Assembly (NCBI GenBank): GCA_965267435.1
Contig: OZ253960.1
Location: 248,001 to 312,000 of the forward strand
Direction: 5' to 3'
Source of the DNA: JAWPMT01 sp965267435
Lineage (GTDB): Bacteria > Bacteroidota > Bacteroidia > Cytophagales > Cyclobacteriaceae
Length of the DNA: 64,000 bases
How positions within the stretch are numbered: the first letter of the stretch is position 1; each line of letters begins with the position of its first letter. A program made the position numbers and the translations under genes. The notes below the pieces were generated by a model that was not told the origin of the DNA, did no database searches, and saw only the letters and a program-made list of their open reading frames with translations. Shown in pieces: positions 1-9,998 of the stretch.

Positions 1-150
1 CGTGACGAACACTTCAAGATTGCCAGCAAAGTAGATCGTGGAGCTTCAAAAGGAAGTGAAGTGGCCTCCGAGATCAAAGAGATGTTGTCCAACCCTTCGA
101 GTGCTCGGAAGGCCATTATCCTCTCCGAAATTCTCAACCGGCGCTACTAG
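1..150 (+). CDS. C-terminal end of an unidentified protein (partial)
   Basis: The first 49 codons of the window are open in frame 1 and end in TAG at 148-150. The encoded tail is charged and probably helical and finishes ARKAIILSEILNRRY. The gene starts left of the window, so no domain can be assigned. Its last 17 bases overlap the end of the convergent desaturase gene, an arrangement common between real convergent genes. I do not recognise the family from this tail alone. Confidence 0.55.
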   Translation, partial: RDEHFKIASKVDRGASKGSEVASEIKEMLSNPSSARKAIILSEILNRRY

Positions 151-1116
151 CGGTCACTGCATGAGCATGAATTGAAGAGATGCTTTGCTCTCTTCCGAGC
201 TCGTTGAGCAATCCCCTCACATATCCATGTGTGATATGCGCCTTTTCGCGGTAGGCCTCGTTTTCCATGAGAGCGTCGTGTAAATCAGGTAGGTGATAAA
301 AGGGCACTCCCGCGTACAGGTGGTGTTCCAGGTGGTATCCCACATTGTGAGGAGCAATCAGTATTTTTTCTATCCAATGAGGCTTTACGGTCCGGCTGTG
401 ACTTAGATCGTCCTCGTACTCCAAATCCCCGAAATGTTCAGCGACGCTACGAATGTATTGCATCATAAAAAATGTGCTGAGGTAGGGGACCACCCAATAG
501 AGAAGATAGAGCTTCCACCCCCCAGTTAGCGCCAGAAGCACGACCAGCAGGACTGTGAAAATCAACCGCTCCGATTTTTTCTGAGACTTCCCCTTTTCAG
601 TAGGTGCCTGAAATCTCTTCAAGAACCAAATGGCATCCTTGGCCCCCTGTATCAGAAACAGATAGGACAATACTGTGAGAACGAACTCCCTCTTGGTTTT
701 TGGAAAAGTGAACTCTCTCTTCGTGAGCTTGGCTACCCAATCCGGATCATCTTCGGTATTTAGGTGGCGGTGATGGTTTAAGTGGTTTTGGCGATACACG
801 GCAATGGTCGTGAACAGAGGAAACATGGTCAGCCAGTTGGTCACGGCATCGTTCCACTTGCGGCTAGGTAGAAGCGATAGTGGGCAGCGTCATGCATCAG
901 TATGGCCAGGGCGTGCATTCTGGCACCTATAAGTAGCACTCCTAGAAAGTAGATGACTGGGTTCAAAAAAGCATTGCAAAGCAGTATCGTGCCAATGATC
1001 AGCAACCAGTTGTAAATCAGGGCCCACCAATGGCGTGAAGATTGGGTCGTGTATAGTCTCTTCAATACCTGGGGATCCAGACGAATAGCGGAATCAACGG
1101 CGGAGTTGGATGGCAT
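134..1116 (-). pseudogene. Membrane fatty-acid desaturase, broken by an apparent frameshift
   Basis: Two minus-strand frames together make one fatty-acid desaturase, a di-iron membrane enzyme that introduces double bonds into acyl chains. The upstream part (start ATG at 1116, MPSNSAVDSAIRLD) carries histidine box 1, HDAAH, and membrane segments. The downstream part carries box 2 (HLNHH) and box 3 (HNVGYHLEHH). The reading frame switches at about 862-871. Moving frame there joins ...HDAAHYRFY to SRKWNDAVTNWL, exactly the expected spacing, so one base seems to be missing. As written, translation of the first frame stops within about 10 residues, at 841-843, separating box 1 from boxes 2 and 3. 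This could be a real inactivation or a sequencing error. An ATG upstream at 1194 is also in frame but adds a non-conserved extension. Confidence 0.8.
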
Positions 1117-1258
1117 AGGCGTGTTAGGGTTAGGTTCTTTGTAGTGAATACGATACAAAATCACCCTTTGTGTCACGCAAAACGCCCGTTTCACGCGATT
1201 CTTTGTGAACAGATCAACTCACCATGTGGATGTGCATTATTTCTTTTTGAAAGGACAC

Positions 1259-1286
1259 AAAAAAAGGAGCGTCAAAGACGCTCCTT
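1259..1286 (-). terminator. Rho-independent terminator downstream of gltA
   Basis: A perfect 10-bp stem AAGGAGCGTC / GACGCTCCTT (1264-1273 and 1277-1286) with a 3-base loop is followed on the minus strand by seven T residues (complement of 1265-1259). It lies 26 bases after the citrate synthase stop codon, in the right orientation. Confidence 0.9.
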
Positions 1287-1312
1287 CAAAATATTCTTGC
1301 GAAGTCTACAAT

Positions 1313-2599
1313 CTATCGCTTGTCTACGCCTACGTAATCGCGATCATTGGCTCCTGTGTAGACCTGTCTCGGTCTTCCGATAGGCTCCTTGTTTTCTCGC
1401 ATTTCTTTCCACTGCGCAATCCAGCCGGGTAGGCGACCAAGAGCAAACATCACGGTGAACATCTCCGTTGGGATGCCGAGCGCCCGGTAAATAATGCCAC
1501 TGTAGAAGTCGACGTTTGGATAGAGCTTTCTGTCCACGAAATATTGATCTCGCAGCGCTTCTTCTTCGAGCCCCTTGGCGATGTCAAGCACAGGATCATT
1601 TACTCCCAGTGCCGTCAATACCTCGTCGGCGGCCTTCTTGATGATCTTGGCCCTTGGATCGAAATTTTTATAGACGCGGTGGCCGAATCCCATTAGTCTG
1701 AACGGATCGTCCTTGTCCTTTGCTTTGGCCATCCACTTCTTTGTGTCACCACCATCGGCTTTGATGCCCTCGAGCATTTCGATCACTGCCTGGTTGGCAC
1801 CGCCGTGCAGCGGTCCCCACAGGGCATTGATGCCTGCTGACAAGGAAGCATAAAGACTGGCCTGGGATGACCCAACAATACGAACGGTAGATGCAGAGCA
1901 GTTTTGCTCGTGATCGGCATGTAGGATAAGCAGCTTGTCCAGTGCCTTTGCCACGACAGGGTCCACCTTGTAGTCTTGGGTAGGCATTCCAAACATCATC
2001 TTGAGGAAGTTGCCGCAGTAGTCAAGTGTGTTGTCAGGGTACATCACAGGATGACCCATTTGATTCTTATAAGCCCACGCCGCAAAAGTCGGCATCTTGG
2101 CCATGATCCGAATGATGGATAAGTTGATCTCTTCGCTGGACCGCGTTGGATCGGTGCTCTTCGGATAGAAGGCTGTGAGTGCCGTGACAATCGAAGACAA
2201 TACACCCATGGGGTGTGCCGTAGACGGGAAGCCATCTAATAGCTTTTTGAAGTCCTCATGGACCAGGGTGTGACTTGTAACTTGCTGCTGAAATTCCCTT
2301 AGCTCAATCGCCGACGGAAGCTCGCCGTAGATGAGCAAGTAAGAGACTTCGAGGAACGTCGATTGGTCGGCGAGTTGTTCAATTGGATATCCCCTGTATC
2401 GGAGTATCCCTTTTTCACCATCGAGAAAGGTGATGGCGGACTTGGTCGAGCCTGTGTTCTTGAATCCTGGATCTATCGTGATAACACCCGATTGGCCTCT
2501 AAACTTACTAATATCTATCGCTTGCTCCTGCTCTGTGCCTTCAATTACCGGTAGCTCATAAACCTTGTCACCGATCTTAATTTCAGCAGTATTTGACAT
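1313..2599 (-). CDS. gltA: Citrate synthase
   Basis: Condenses oxaloacetate and acetyl-CoA to citrate, the first step of the TCA cycle, in the cytoplasm. At 428 residues it has the length of type II (hexameric, E. coli-like) bacterial citrate synthases, including the small N-terminal beta domain. The catalytic residues are all present: His265 in GPLHGG, His307 in GFGHRVYKNFDPRAK and Asp364 in NVDFYSG. The LHADHEQNCSAST block is also intact. The gene is monocistronic: a strong terminator follows, and the prohibitin-like gene upstream ends 70 bases before its start. Together with PEP carboxylase at 3644 it places oxaloacetate supply and use close together, on opposite strands. Confidence 0.97.
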   Translation of the reverse strand: MSNTAEIKIGDKVYELPVIEGTEQEQAIDISKFRGQSGVITIDPGFKNTGSTKSAITFLDGEKGILRYRGYPIEQLADQSTFLEVSYLLIYGELPSAIELREFQQQVTSHTLVHEDFKKLLDGFPSTAHPMGVLSSIVTALTAFYPKSTDPTRSSEEINLSIIRIMAKMPTFAAWAYKNQMGHPVMYPDNTLDYCGNFLKMMFGMPTQDYKVDPVVAKALDKLLILHADHEQNCSASTVRIVGSSQASLYASLSAGINALWGPLHGGANQAVIEMLEGIKADGGDTKKWMAKAKDKDDPFRLMGFGHRVYKNFDPRAKIIKKAADEVLTALGVNDPVLDIAKGLEEEALRDQYFVDRKLYPNVDFYSGIIYRALGIPTEMFTVMFALGRLPGWIAQWKEMRENKEPIGRPRQVYTGANDRDYVGVDKR

Positions 2600-2669
2600 C
2601 TAAATGTGGGATTATAAAGTTTTACTAAGTTTCTAATATAAATGAATAACTCTTGATCTCCTTTTTGTT

Positions 2670-3494
2670 CTAATTGCCTCCTAATATTAGCGGCAATCCC
2701 TGGTCCCCACTACCTATGACAATCACTTTTGAGTTGGGAGAATTTGACAAATCTCTTGTCGCCTCTATTCCCCGCATCTTCAACAAATTGTCCGTCAAAC
2801 TGTTATTTATAATTTCATTGGCTCGGGCTTCACCTTCAGCCATGATTCGCTTTCGCTCTGCTTCACTTCGTTCCTTCTCTAATCTAAACTGATAAGCAAG
2901 GGCTTCTTGTTCCTGCTTCAGCTTATTTTCGATGGCTTCCTTGATCTGGTCAGGAAGTTGGATCGATCTGATCAGCAATGCGCGCATCACGATGTTGTTG
3001 CCTGGCGCTCCGAGTGTCTTTTCCGTCTCATTTTGAATGGAGGACTCCACTTCAGGTCTTTTTGTAGAATAGATTTCCTCCGCAGTGTACCGACCCATTA
3101 CTTGCCTGACTGTGGATCGCACTTCAGGAATGACAAGTCGCCTCACAAAGTCTCTTTGGAAAGTTTCATGGATCTCACCAATACTGTCAAACATCGGGTG
3201 GAATCTGACCGTCACATCTACTGAGATATTCAGACCATTCTTATCGAGAACATCCATGCTCTCCTCCATTTGATTTTCGGACACATCATAGACATATATG
3301 TCGTTCCAGGGGGCTTTTACATGAAATCCTGGACGAATAATGTTCTCCTTATCCAGGCCGCCGGAGAACTTCTTGAAGACTACCGCTCGCTCATTTGCCT
3401 GCACCGTATAAAAAATGCTGTTGGATAGCGAAAAAATGACGATGACTGAGACAGCAAGAATGATGATGATAGGTAAATACTTTCTATTGTCCAT
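2670..3494 (-). CDS. Prohibitin-family (SPFH/PHB domain) membrane protein
   Basis: A 274-residue protein with one N-terminal membrane anchor (about residues 7-27, YLPIIIILAVSVIVIFSL) followed by a PHB/SPFH domain (about 28-200) and a charged helical segment rich in Glu, Arg and Lys (about 200-240). The ANERAVVFKKF start of the SPFH domain and the RPGFHVKAPW segment are typical of prohibitins. Bacterial SPFH proteins form large membrane-attached rings and often hold proteases or scaffold membrane microdomains. No FtsH or NfeD partner is next to it, so its client is unknown. It reads in the same direction as gltA, 70 bases upstream, and may share its transcript. Confidence 0.9.
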   Translation of the reverse strand: MDNRKYLPIIIILAVSVIVIFSLSNSIFYTVQANERAVVFKKFSGGLDKENIIRPGFHVKAPWNDIYVYDVSENQMEESMDVLDKNGLNISVDVTVRFHPMFDSIGEIHETFQRDFVRRLVIPEVRSTVRQVMGRYTAEEIYSTKRPEVESSIQNETEKTLGAPGNNIVMRALLIRSIQLPDQIKEAIENKLKQEQEALAYQFRLEKERSEAERKRIMAEGEARANEIINNSLTDNLLKMRGIEATRDLSNSPNSKVIVIGSGDQGLPLILGGN

Positions 3495-3643
3495 TGGTTT
3501 GATCTCTTATTGTTGATGGGTAAAGATAACAATGTGGTATTTCCCAATTGTTTAAGAAAGTACATTTTACTTATTATACTTGCCGCCACCCCTGATTACG
3601 GTATTTACCCCGAATACCGTAGACCTCAAACTGATATAAGACT

Positions 3644-6403
3644 ATGAATTCTACCCTTTCAATACTTCAATCCCGTCTCGGAAAGCCCTATGAGGACCTG
3701 GAATTTCTCCTCGTCGCGTTGAAGGAGATTCTCACAGAAAACGATGAGGAGGAGATGGCGCTGAAAGTACCTCTGATCAATGAGGAGCACCCTGCGGAGC
3801 ACATGACCGACAGGGAGATTCAGCTGTATTCATTGGTATTTCAATTGGTGAATATGGTGGAAATCAACGGTGCTGTGCAGCATCGGAGGAGAACGGAAGA
3901 TCACGCCATGTCTGACGTCAGTGGACTCTGGGCTGATAATCTTTCTAAACTGATCTCCCGCGGATATACGACTGATGACCTCAAGCAGCAACTCAGGAAG
4001 ATCCACATTGAACCAGTGCTGACGGCTCACCCGACTGAGGCCAAGCGTGCTACCGTTCTGGAGCACTACCGCGAACTCTACTTGCTCCTGGTGCAGCGTG
4101 AGAACCAGATGTATACAGAAAATGAGATCGTCAATATCAGGCACAACATCAAACTCACCCTCTACAGGATTTGGAAAACCGGGGAGATATACATCGAGAA
4201 GCCGCGCGTGGAAGACGAACTCAACAACGTCCTCCACTACCTGGTCAATGTCTTTCCTGAGGTGATCCCCATGCTGGACCGCCGATTGATCCAGGCATGG
4301 CAGTATGTAGGGAAGGACAAAAAAGATCTGCTCGTCGACCATGCATTTCCCGACGTCACTTTCGGTGATTGGGTAGGGGGAGACAGAGATGGTCACCCGC
4401 TTGTCACGCATGAGGTGACGGCCCACACATTGGAGCAACTGAGGTTGCACGCGTTCGTGGTGTTGAGAAGGCGCCTCAACGAGCTGGTGAAGAGGTTGAG
4501 CTTCAGCCATCATGTATCCAAAGCAAGCCACGAAATGCAGGAGCGCATGAGGGAGATGGTCCACGAACTCAAGGACCGGGGACATCCGGCCATGGAAAGG
4601 AATAAGGGAGAGGTGTTTCGACAGTTTGTCAATCTCGTGATCACCAAGCTTCCCGTCGATACCAAGCGAGGTCATGCCACGGCTTTGGCGGATCTTGCCG
4701 GTAGCTACATTCATTCGTCTGAACTTCGTAAGGACCTCGAATTGTTACAAAAGGAGTTGATCGACTACGGGGCCCAGTCCATAGCTTATGACGATGTCTT
4801 TGTGGCCATCCGACTGTTGGAGACGTTTGGCTTCCACCTGGCCAAAGTAGACGTGCGCCAGAATAGTGCCTTCCACGATAAGGCGGTTTCCCAACTGCTG
4901 GAAGCCACCCACCTTGATGATACCGATTTCGGATCATGGTCCGAGGAAAAGCGCCTGGAGATGCTGAACAATGAACTTGAAAGCAACCGGCCGTTCCTGC
5001 CTTACAACGTAGCCCTCGACGACGAGGCCGGCAAGGTGATTGCTGCCTACAAGGAGATTGAGAATCACGTTGGCAAGTATGGTGCTGATGGCATCGGCTC
5101 CTTTATCGTCAGCATGACCCGATCGGTGTCGGATCTTCTGGTCGTTTATTTGCTCGCGCGTGAGGCTGGACTCACGAAGCGTACAGAGGATGGTCTCGTA
5201 TGTGTCATACCCGTTGTGCCGCTCCTGGAGACCATTGAAGACCTCGAGAATGGGCCGGAAATACTGGAGCAATTTCTGGCGCATCCGTTTGCGCAGAGAA
5301 GCCTGAAGTACATCGCTCGGCAAAACAGTCGACCTGTGCTGCAGCAGGTCATGGTTGGTTACAGTGATAGTAACAAGGATGGCGGCATCATGGCCAGTCA
5401 GTGGCACCTCTACAAGGCGCAATACAAGCTGAGCAACATCGGCCGAGAGCACGGAATTGACATTCAGTTCTTTCACGGCAAGGGAGGTTCCATTAGCCGG
5501 GGAGCAGGCCCGACGCATTATTTCATCAGAGCACTGGCTCATTCAGCCTTGAGCGGATCTATCCGCATTACCGAGCAGGGCGAGACGATCAGTCAGAAGT
5601 ATGCCAATAAGGTGAATGCCGTTTACAACCTTGAGTTGCTGGTCGCGACCACCTACTTCAAGGTGAGTGCGGATTCCCGCGAAACACCTCGCTTCCACCC
5701 ACTGGCCGACATACTTGAATTTATGGCCCAGGAAAGCAAAAAAAGGTATGAGGAGTTGATGAGAACGGAAGGCTTCATTCCCTACTTCCGGCAAGCGACG
5801 CCTATCGACGCGATCGAAAACAGCAAGATCGGTTCGAGACCAGCGAAGCGCACAGGCGCCAATAGTCTGGAGGACTTGCGGGCGATTCCGTGGGTCTTTT
5901 CCTGGAGTCAGGCGCGGTGTCATATGACCAGCTGGTATGGTATCGGTTCTACGCTGCACCTCCTGAAAGAGACACGCCCTGAAGACTACGAGACTTTCAA
6001 GAAAGCGACGAGGCAAGATCCATTCATCCGCTACGTCCTCACCAATGTAGACACCAGTCTGGCGGCTACAGACGAAGAGATCATCGGCCACTACGCCTCT
6101 TTAGTTGAAGACCCTAAGCTGCGCGACAAATTCCTGAAGATGTTTCTGGATGAATTGCGCCTGACCAAGGATCATCTCCATAATCTCTTGGAAATGCCCA
6201 TCGAAGAAAGGAGGGAAAACCACTACTATTCCAATGAGCTAAGGGCTTCACTGATGGACAAGCTCCATAGAAATCAGGTAAGGTTCCTCAGCGAGTGGCG
6301 CAAGAAGAAAAATGGCGAAGATGGTAGCGATATTGAGCAGGTACAGACTTCGCTCATGCTCACGATCAATGCGTTAGCAGGCGCCATGCGAAACACTGGA
6401 TAA
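3644..6403 (+). CDS. ppc: Phosphoenolpyruvate carboxylase
   Basis: Carboxylates PEP to oxaloacetate, the main anaplerotic reaction feeding the TCA cycle. The 919 residues match the usual length. The essential motifs are visible: VLTAHPTEAKR with catalytic His129, GGDRDGHP, GYSDSNKDGG, FFHGKGGSISRGAGP, and the segment FSWSQARCHMTSWYGIGS. The C-terminus AGAMRNTG fits the conserved active-site tail of this family. The ATG at 3644 gives a normal N-terminus. It diverges from the prohibitin-like gene across 149 bases, which should hold both promoters. Confidence 0.97.
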   Translation: MNSTLSILQSRLGKPYEDLEFLLVALKEILTENDEEEMALKVPLINEEHPAEHMTDREIQLYSLVFQLVNMVEINGAVQHRRRTEDHAMSDVSGLWADNLSKLISRGYTTDDLKQQLRKIHIEPVLTAHPTEAKRATVLEHYRELYLLLVQRENQMYTENEIVNIRHNIKLTLYRIWKTGEIYIEKPRVEDELNNVLHYLVNVFPEVIPMLDRRLIQAWQYVGKDKKDLLVDHAFPDVTFGDWVGGDRDGHPLVTHEVTAHTLEQLRLHAFVVLRRRLNELVKRLSFSHHVSKASHEMQERMREMVHELKDRGHPAMERNKGEVFRQFVNLVITKLPVDTKRGHATALADLAGSYIHSSELRKDLELLQKELIDYGAQSIAYDDVFVAIRLLETFGFHLAKVDVRQNSAFHDKAVSQLLEATHLDDTDFGSWSEEKRLEMLNNELESNRPFLPYNVALDDEAGKVIAAYKEIENHVGKYGADGIGSFIVSMTRSVSDLLVVYLLAREAGLTKRTEDGLVCVIPVVPLLETIEDLENGPEILEQFLAHPFAQRSLKYIARQNSRPVLQQVMVGYSDSNKDGGIMASQWHLYKAQYKLSNIGREHGIDIQFFHGKGGSISRGAGPTHYFIRALAHSALSGSIRITEQGETISQKYANKVNAVYNLELLVATTYFKVSADSRETPRFHPLADILEFMAQESKKRYEELMRTEGFIPYFRQATPIDAIENSKIGSRPAKRTGANSLEDLRAIPWVFSWSQARCHMTSWYGIGSTLHLLKETRPEDYETFKKATRQDPFIRYVLTNVDTSLAATDEEIIGHYASLVEDPKLRDKFLKMFLDELRLTKDHLHNLLEMPIEERRENHYYSNELRASLMDKLHRNQVRFLSEWRKKKNGEDGSDIEQVQTSLMLTINALAGAMRNTG

Positions 6404-6508
6404 AAATCGTAATATTTTAGCTTCGAAAAAGACCAATAACAGGCTGAAAGCTTGGAATTCATGAGTAGATGACGGAACTTTTCTCGTTCTTTCGTAATAC
6501 TCTAGGCA

Positions 6509-8998
6509 TTGAAATGGACCAACCACCATAGGCTCACCTTATTTTGTGCCGCTATTATCTTGACTGGCAATGTAGTCGCCCAGACCTCCGAATTTGCCAT
6601 CAGAGATGGTGCAGACAAGACCTATGACATTCGTGAGCACATCCAGCTGGTGGCTGATAGTGCAGGGACCATGGACTTCACCGATGCGGTTTTCAGTGAT
6701 GACTATGTATCCTTGGGCACCTACGATGGTGATTTCGATGATGACCTCAGCTATTGGGGGAAGATCAATATCATCAATTTTGACAGTACCCAGTTGACAT
6801 GGTTGATGTATTTCAATCGCAACGACTACGTGGAGGTCTACGACTTCGTTCAGAGGCAAGACAACATCTTGACACAAAGGACAGGGTATCTAGTGCCGGG
6901 CCCTGAAAAGGCCACCGCGGAAGGCTCGTACTATGCGCCCATTACCTTGCCATATGGGGTGGAGAAGACGATCCACTTCAGGATCCATCAGAAGATCCAC
7001 CACCACGATTTCTCTATTTTCCGCCTCGTCAATCCGTTCTACATGTTCCGAGAACATACGGACAAGATGACCTTCAATATGATCTTCCAGGGTTTCCTCT
7101 GGGTCATGATCTTGTACAATATCCTGATATTCATTCACTTCCGGGACAACGCAGGGTTCTACTACAGTCTCTACATGTTGTCCATTGCGATTTTCTATCT
7201 CTTTTCCGAGGGGTATATCCGTGAAGTGCTGATGAGGGAGGACCCGCTGAACTCCGCCTACTTTTTATGTATTCTGCTGCTCGCGCCATTCTTCTACTAC
7301 TTGTTCATGCGCGAATTTTTGCAAACGCCGATCACGGTGCCGCTATGGAATAGGATCCTTTTCGCAGATGCCGTGTTGAGCTTAGTGCTTTTCGTAATCT
7401 GTACGGCTATTTTCTTCATCGCCTACGATTTTCTGCTGATCATGAAGATTATCAGGGTCTCGATTATTGTTTCCACAAGCCTCGGATTAATGTCTTTGGT
7501 GGGGATATTGAGGTCCAAACATGAGATGGTGAACTATTTCGTCTGGGGCTCCATGTTGCTAGTTTGTGGGGGGATGGTGGATTCCTTCATATGGGATTCT
7601 GGTGAGACCTACGGGAACTTCGCCCGGATAGGGTTCATCGCAGAACTCCTGCTGTTTTCACTGGGACTTGGAAAGCGGATGAAGCTCGTGGAGGTCGCCA
7701 AGCAGGAAACACAGCAAAAGCTGATTGATGAGCTGAAGCGCAACGAGATATTGGTGGCTAGTCAAAAGAGCCAACTGGAAAAAGAAGTGCAGGAGCGTAC
7801 GCAGGAACTTGAAAACCGCAATAAGCAGCTGGAGACAGCGAAGAAACAGGCGGAGAAAGCGGCTCAGGTCAAAACTGAGTTCTTGTCTGTAATGAGTCAC
7901 GAGATTCGCACGCCGATGAATGCCATCATTGGCATGACGCACTTGCTGCTGGATGACAACCCGCGTGCCAATCAATTAGAGAATCTGAAGAGTTTGAAGT
8001 TCTCAGCTAACAGTCTCATACAGCTGATCAACGATATTCTTGACCTCAACAAGATCGAGTCGGGTAAGATCGAAGTGGAGGAGGTGGAATTTGACCTGCA
8101 TGACTTGCTTAAGCGCATTAAGTACCTCTTCAAGCCACGTGCGGTCTCCAAAGGGATTCGTTTTTCCATCTATCTCGATCAGGAGATCGACAGGTATTTG
8201 ATAGGTGATCCAGGTAGGCTTTCGCAAATCCTCAACAACCTAATTGGCAACGCGGTGAAATTCACTGAGGAGGGGAAAGTAGAGCTTAAGGTAGGCCTCA
8301 AGCACGTAGATGGTGACGAAGTGGAGGTGCTCTTTGAGATAGAAGATACTGGGGTGGGGATCCCCGAAGATAAGCAACAGGCCATCTTTGAGAACTTCAC
8401 GCAGGCGGCCTCGAGCACCACTCGAAAGTACGGGGGCAGTGGACTGGGACTAGCCATCAGTAAAAAGCTGTTGGAGATTCAGAATAGCCACATCGAGCTT
8501 GAAAGTCAGGAAGGGAAGGGATCAGTATTTTCATTCAAACTCAAGTTTGGTCGGGTACTGGATCAGGATACGAAGCGCAGCGAACCAGGCGAGATCACTG
8601 AATTTCAGCCGCTGGAAGGCTTGCGCGTATTGGTCGTCGATGACAACATCCTCAACAGGATCGTCCTCGAGCAATTTCTGTCCAAGTGGCACGTGGATTT
8701 TGATAGCGTGGAGAGCGGTATCGAGGCACTCGAGGCTATCGAAAGGGATAGCTACCATTTGGTGCTGTTAGATATCCAGATGCCCGTAATGGATGGTTAT
8801 GAAGTCACGCGACTGATCCGTGATATGGAGGGGGGGAACCGCACCGTGCCGATCATCGCCTTGTCCGCCGATGTCTTCTCTAATGTCTATGAGAGCATCA
8901 TCGCGGCCGGCATGGATGACTTCGTATCCAAGCCCTTCAAACCGGATGAGCTCTACGCCATCCTTCGAAGCTACTATCCACTCGTCGTAGCAACGTAA
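6509..8998 (+). CDS. 7TM-DISM hybrid sensor histidine kinase with C-terminal receiver
   Basis: An 829-residue sensor. In order: signal peptide (about 1-25), a periplasmic beta domain of the 7TMR-DISMED2 type (about 30-180), seven membrane segments (about 185-390), a coiled coil (395-455), HisKA with phospho-accepting His464 in FLSVMSHEIRTPMN, HATPase_c with N box NLIGNAVKF, G1 DTGVGIPED and G2 GGSGLGLAI, and a receiver domain with Asp755 in LLDIQMPVMDG and the SKPF lysine. 7TM-DISM periplasmic domains are thought to bind carbohydrates. No separate output regulator is adjacent, so the phosphorelay partner must lie elsewhere. The start is TTG at 6509: a stop codon lies two codons upstream, the next in-frame ATG would remove the signal peptide, and the ATG at 6514 is out of frame. 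Confidence 0.92.
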   Translation: MKWTNHHRLTLFCAAIILTGNVVAQTSEFAIRDGADKTYDIREHIQLVADSAGTMDFTDAVFSDDYVSLGTYDGDFDDDLSYWGKINIINFDSTQLTWLMYFNRNDYVEVYDFVQRQDNILTQRTGYLVPGPEKATAEGSYYAPITLPYGVEKTIHFRIHQKIHHHDFSIFRLVNPFYMFREHTDKMTFNMIFQGFLWVMILYNILIFIHFRDNAGFYYSLYMLSIAIFYLFSEGYIREVLMREDPLNSAYFLCILLLAPFFYYLFMREFLQTPITVPLWNRILFADAVLSLVLFVICTAIFFIAYDFLLIMKIIRVSIIVSTSLGLMSLVGILRSKHEMVNYFVWGSMLLVCGGMVDSFIWDSGETYGNFARIGFIAELLLFSLGLGKRMKLVEVAKQETQQKLIDELKRNEILVASQKSQLEKEVQERTQELENRNKQLETAKKQAEKAAQVKTEFLSVMSHEIRTPMNAIIGMTHLLLDDNPRANQLENLKSLKFSANSLIQLINDILDLNKIESGKIEVEEVEFDLHDLLKRIKYLFKPRAVSKGIRFSIYLDQEIDRYLIGDPGRLSQILNNLIGNAVKFTEEGKVELKVGLKHVDGDEVEVLFEIEDTGVGIPEDKQQAIFENFTQAASSTTRKYGGSGLGLAISKKLLEIQNSHIELESQEGKGSVFSFKLKFGRVLDQDTKRSEPGEITEFQPLEGLRVLVVDDNILNRIVLEQFLSKWHVDFDSVESGIEALEAIERDSYHLVLLDIQMPVMDGYEVTRLIRDMEGGNRTVPIIALSADVFSNVYESIIAAGMDDFVSKPFKPDELYAILRSYYPLVVAT

Positions 8999-9237
8999 AC
9001 GCCCCAAGGCGACACAGCACAATCTTCAATTTTCCTCTAACAGATTGGCCCGATGAGGAGTTACGTCATAGTAATCCAGTGCTTAGCGCTGCTAATTAAC
9101 AAATGCTTTCTCCAATGAAGGAGGATTCGGTTGCCGTTTTCGGCGCCTGAAGTATCTGGAGGCAAGAAAATAGTAATGACACATCACTAGTAAATTCTCG
9201 CTGTACCTGTATATTCCCTGTTCAGACCCTTCCATGA

Positions 9238-9924
9238 ATGAAGATCTTTACCACTATTCTAATTTTATTCGGATGTTCGTCTATGGCGAATGACCTAAAC
9301 ATGCCCCAACAGCAACCTCTTAGTTTTTTGGCCCTTGGAGACTCCTACACGATAGGAGAAAGTGTCGAGGAGCGTGAGAGATGGCCGGTCCAGCTGGCGG
9401 ACAGGCTCAGGAAGGAGGGAGTTGATGTGGCTGAGCCTCAGATTGTCGCTACCACTGGATGGACGACAGATGAGCTCGCACAAGGAATTATAGAGAGTGG
9501 AGTGGAGGGTGATTTTGACATCGTATCACTATTGATCGGTGTCAATAATCAGTATCGCGGCTATGACTTCTCTCAATACGAGAAGGAGTTTGCGGAGCTT
9601 TTGCAGCAGGCAATTGATTTTGCCGCGGGTGACACCGGACGTGTTTTTGTGGTATCTATCCCTGACTATGGCGTTACGCCGTTTGGACAGCGAGGAAACC
9701 CAGAGAAAATCGCTGAGGAGATTGATAGGTACAATCAATTCGCGCAAGACCTGGCAACGTCCAGGGGCGTCGAGTTTTTTGAAATCACCGAAATCTCCCG
9801 GGAAGCATTGACTGATCCGGAACTGATCGCTGAAGACCGGCTGCATCCTTCGGGTAAAATGTACACCCGGTGGGTGGATAAGATATTTCCATGGTTGCAT
9901 GGAATTTTAAATGGAAAAAGGTGA
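9238..9924 (+). CDS. SGNH/GDSL-family hydrolase, probable lipoprotein
   Basis: A 228-residue esterase-type enzyme. Block I is LALGDSYT with nucleophile Ser36. Block III is IGVNNQYR. Block V is EDRLHPSG with Asp200 and His203, completing a Ser-Asp-His triad. The N-terminus MKIFTTILILFGCSS is a short hydrophobic stretch ending in Cys13, so it may be a lipoprotein or simply exported. SGNH enzymes hydrolyse lipids, acyl or acetyl esters on sugars; the substrate cannot be told from sequence. It stands between the hybrid kinase (240 bases upstream) and the repeat-bearing lipoprotein gene. Confidence 0.88.
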   Translation: MKIFTTILILFGCSSMANDLNMPQQQPLSFLALGDSYTIGESVEERERWPVQLADRLRKEGVDVAEPQIVATTGWTTDELAQGIIESGVEGDFDIVSLLIGVNNQYRGYDFSQYEKEFAELLQQAIDFAAGDTGRVFVVSIPDYGVTPFGQRGNPEKIAEEIDRYNQFAQDLATSRGVEFFEITEISREALTDPELIAEDRLHPSGKMYTRWVDKIFPWLHGILNGKR

Positions 9925-9998
9925 ATGCATACTGACGAATTAGGCAGTTCTTGCGTTGTGATGTAATACTGTCTAACTTAGGCTGTTCATTCGCCGAT

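Noticed and set aside
1119..1139. Telomere-like CCTAACCCTAACAC stretch before the desaturase start
   Set aside because: Only two units, in an ordinary upstream region; chance resemblance.
3830..5542. Long minus-strand frames opposite ppc
   Set aside because: They are antisense shadows of a strongly conserved gene.
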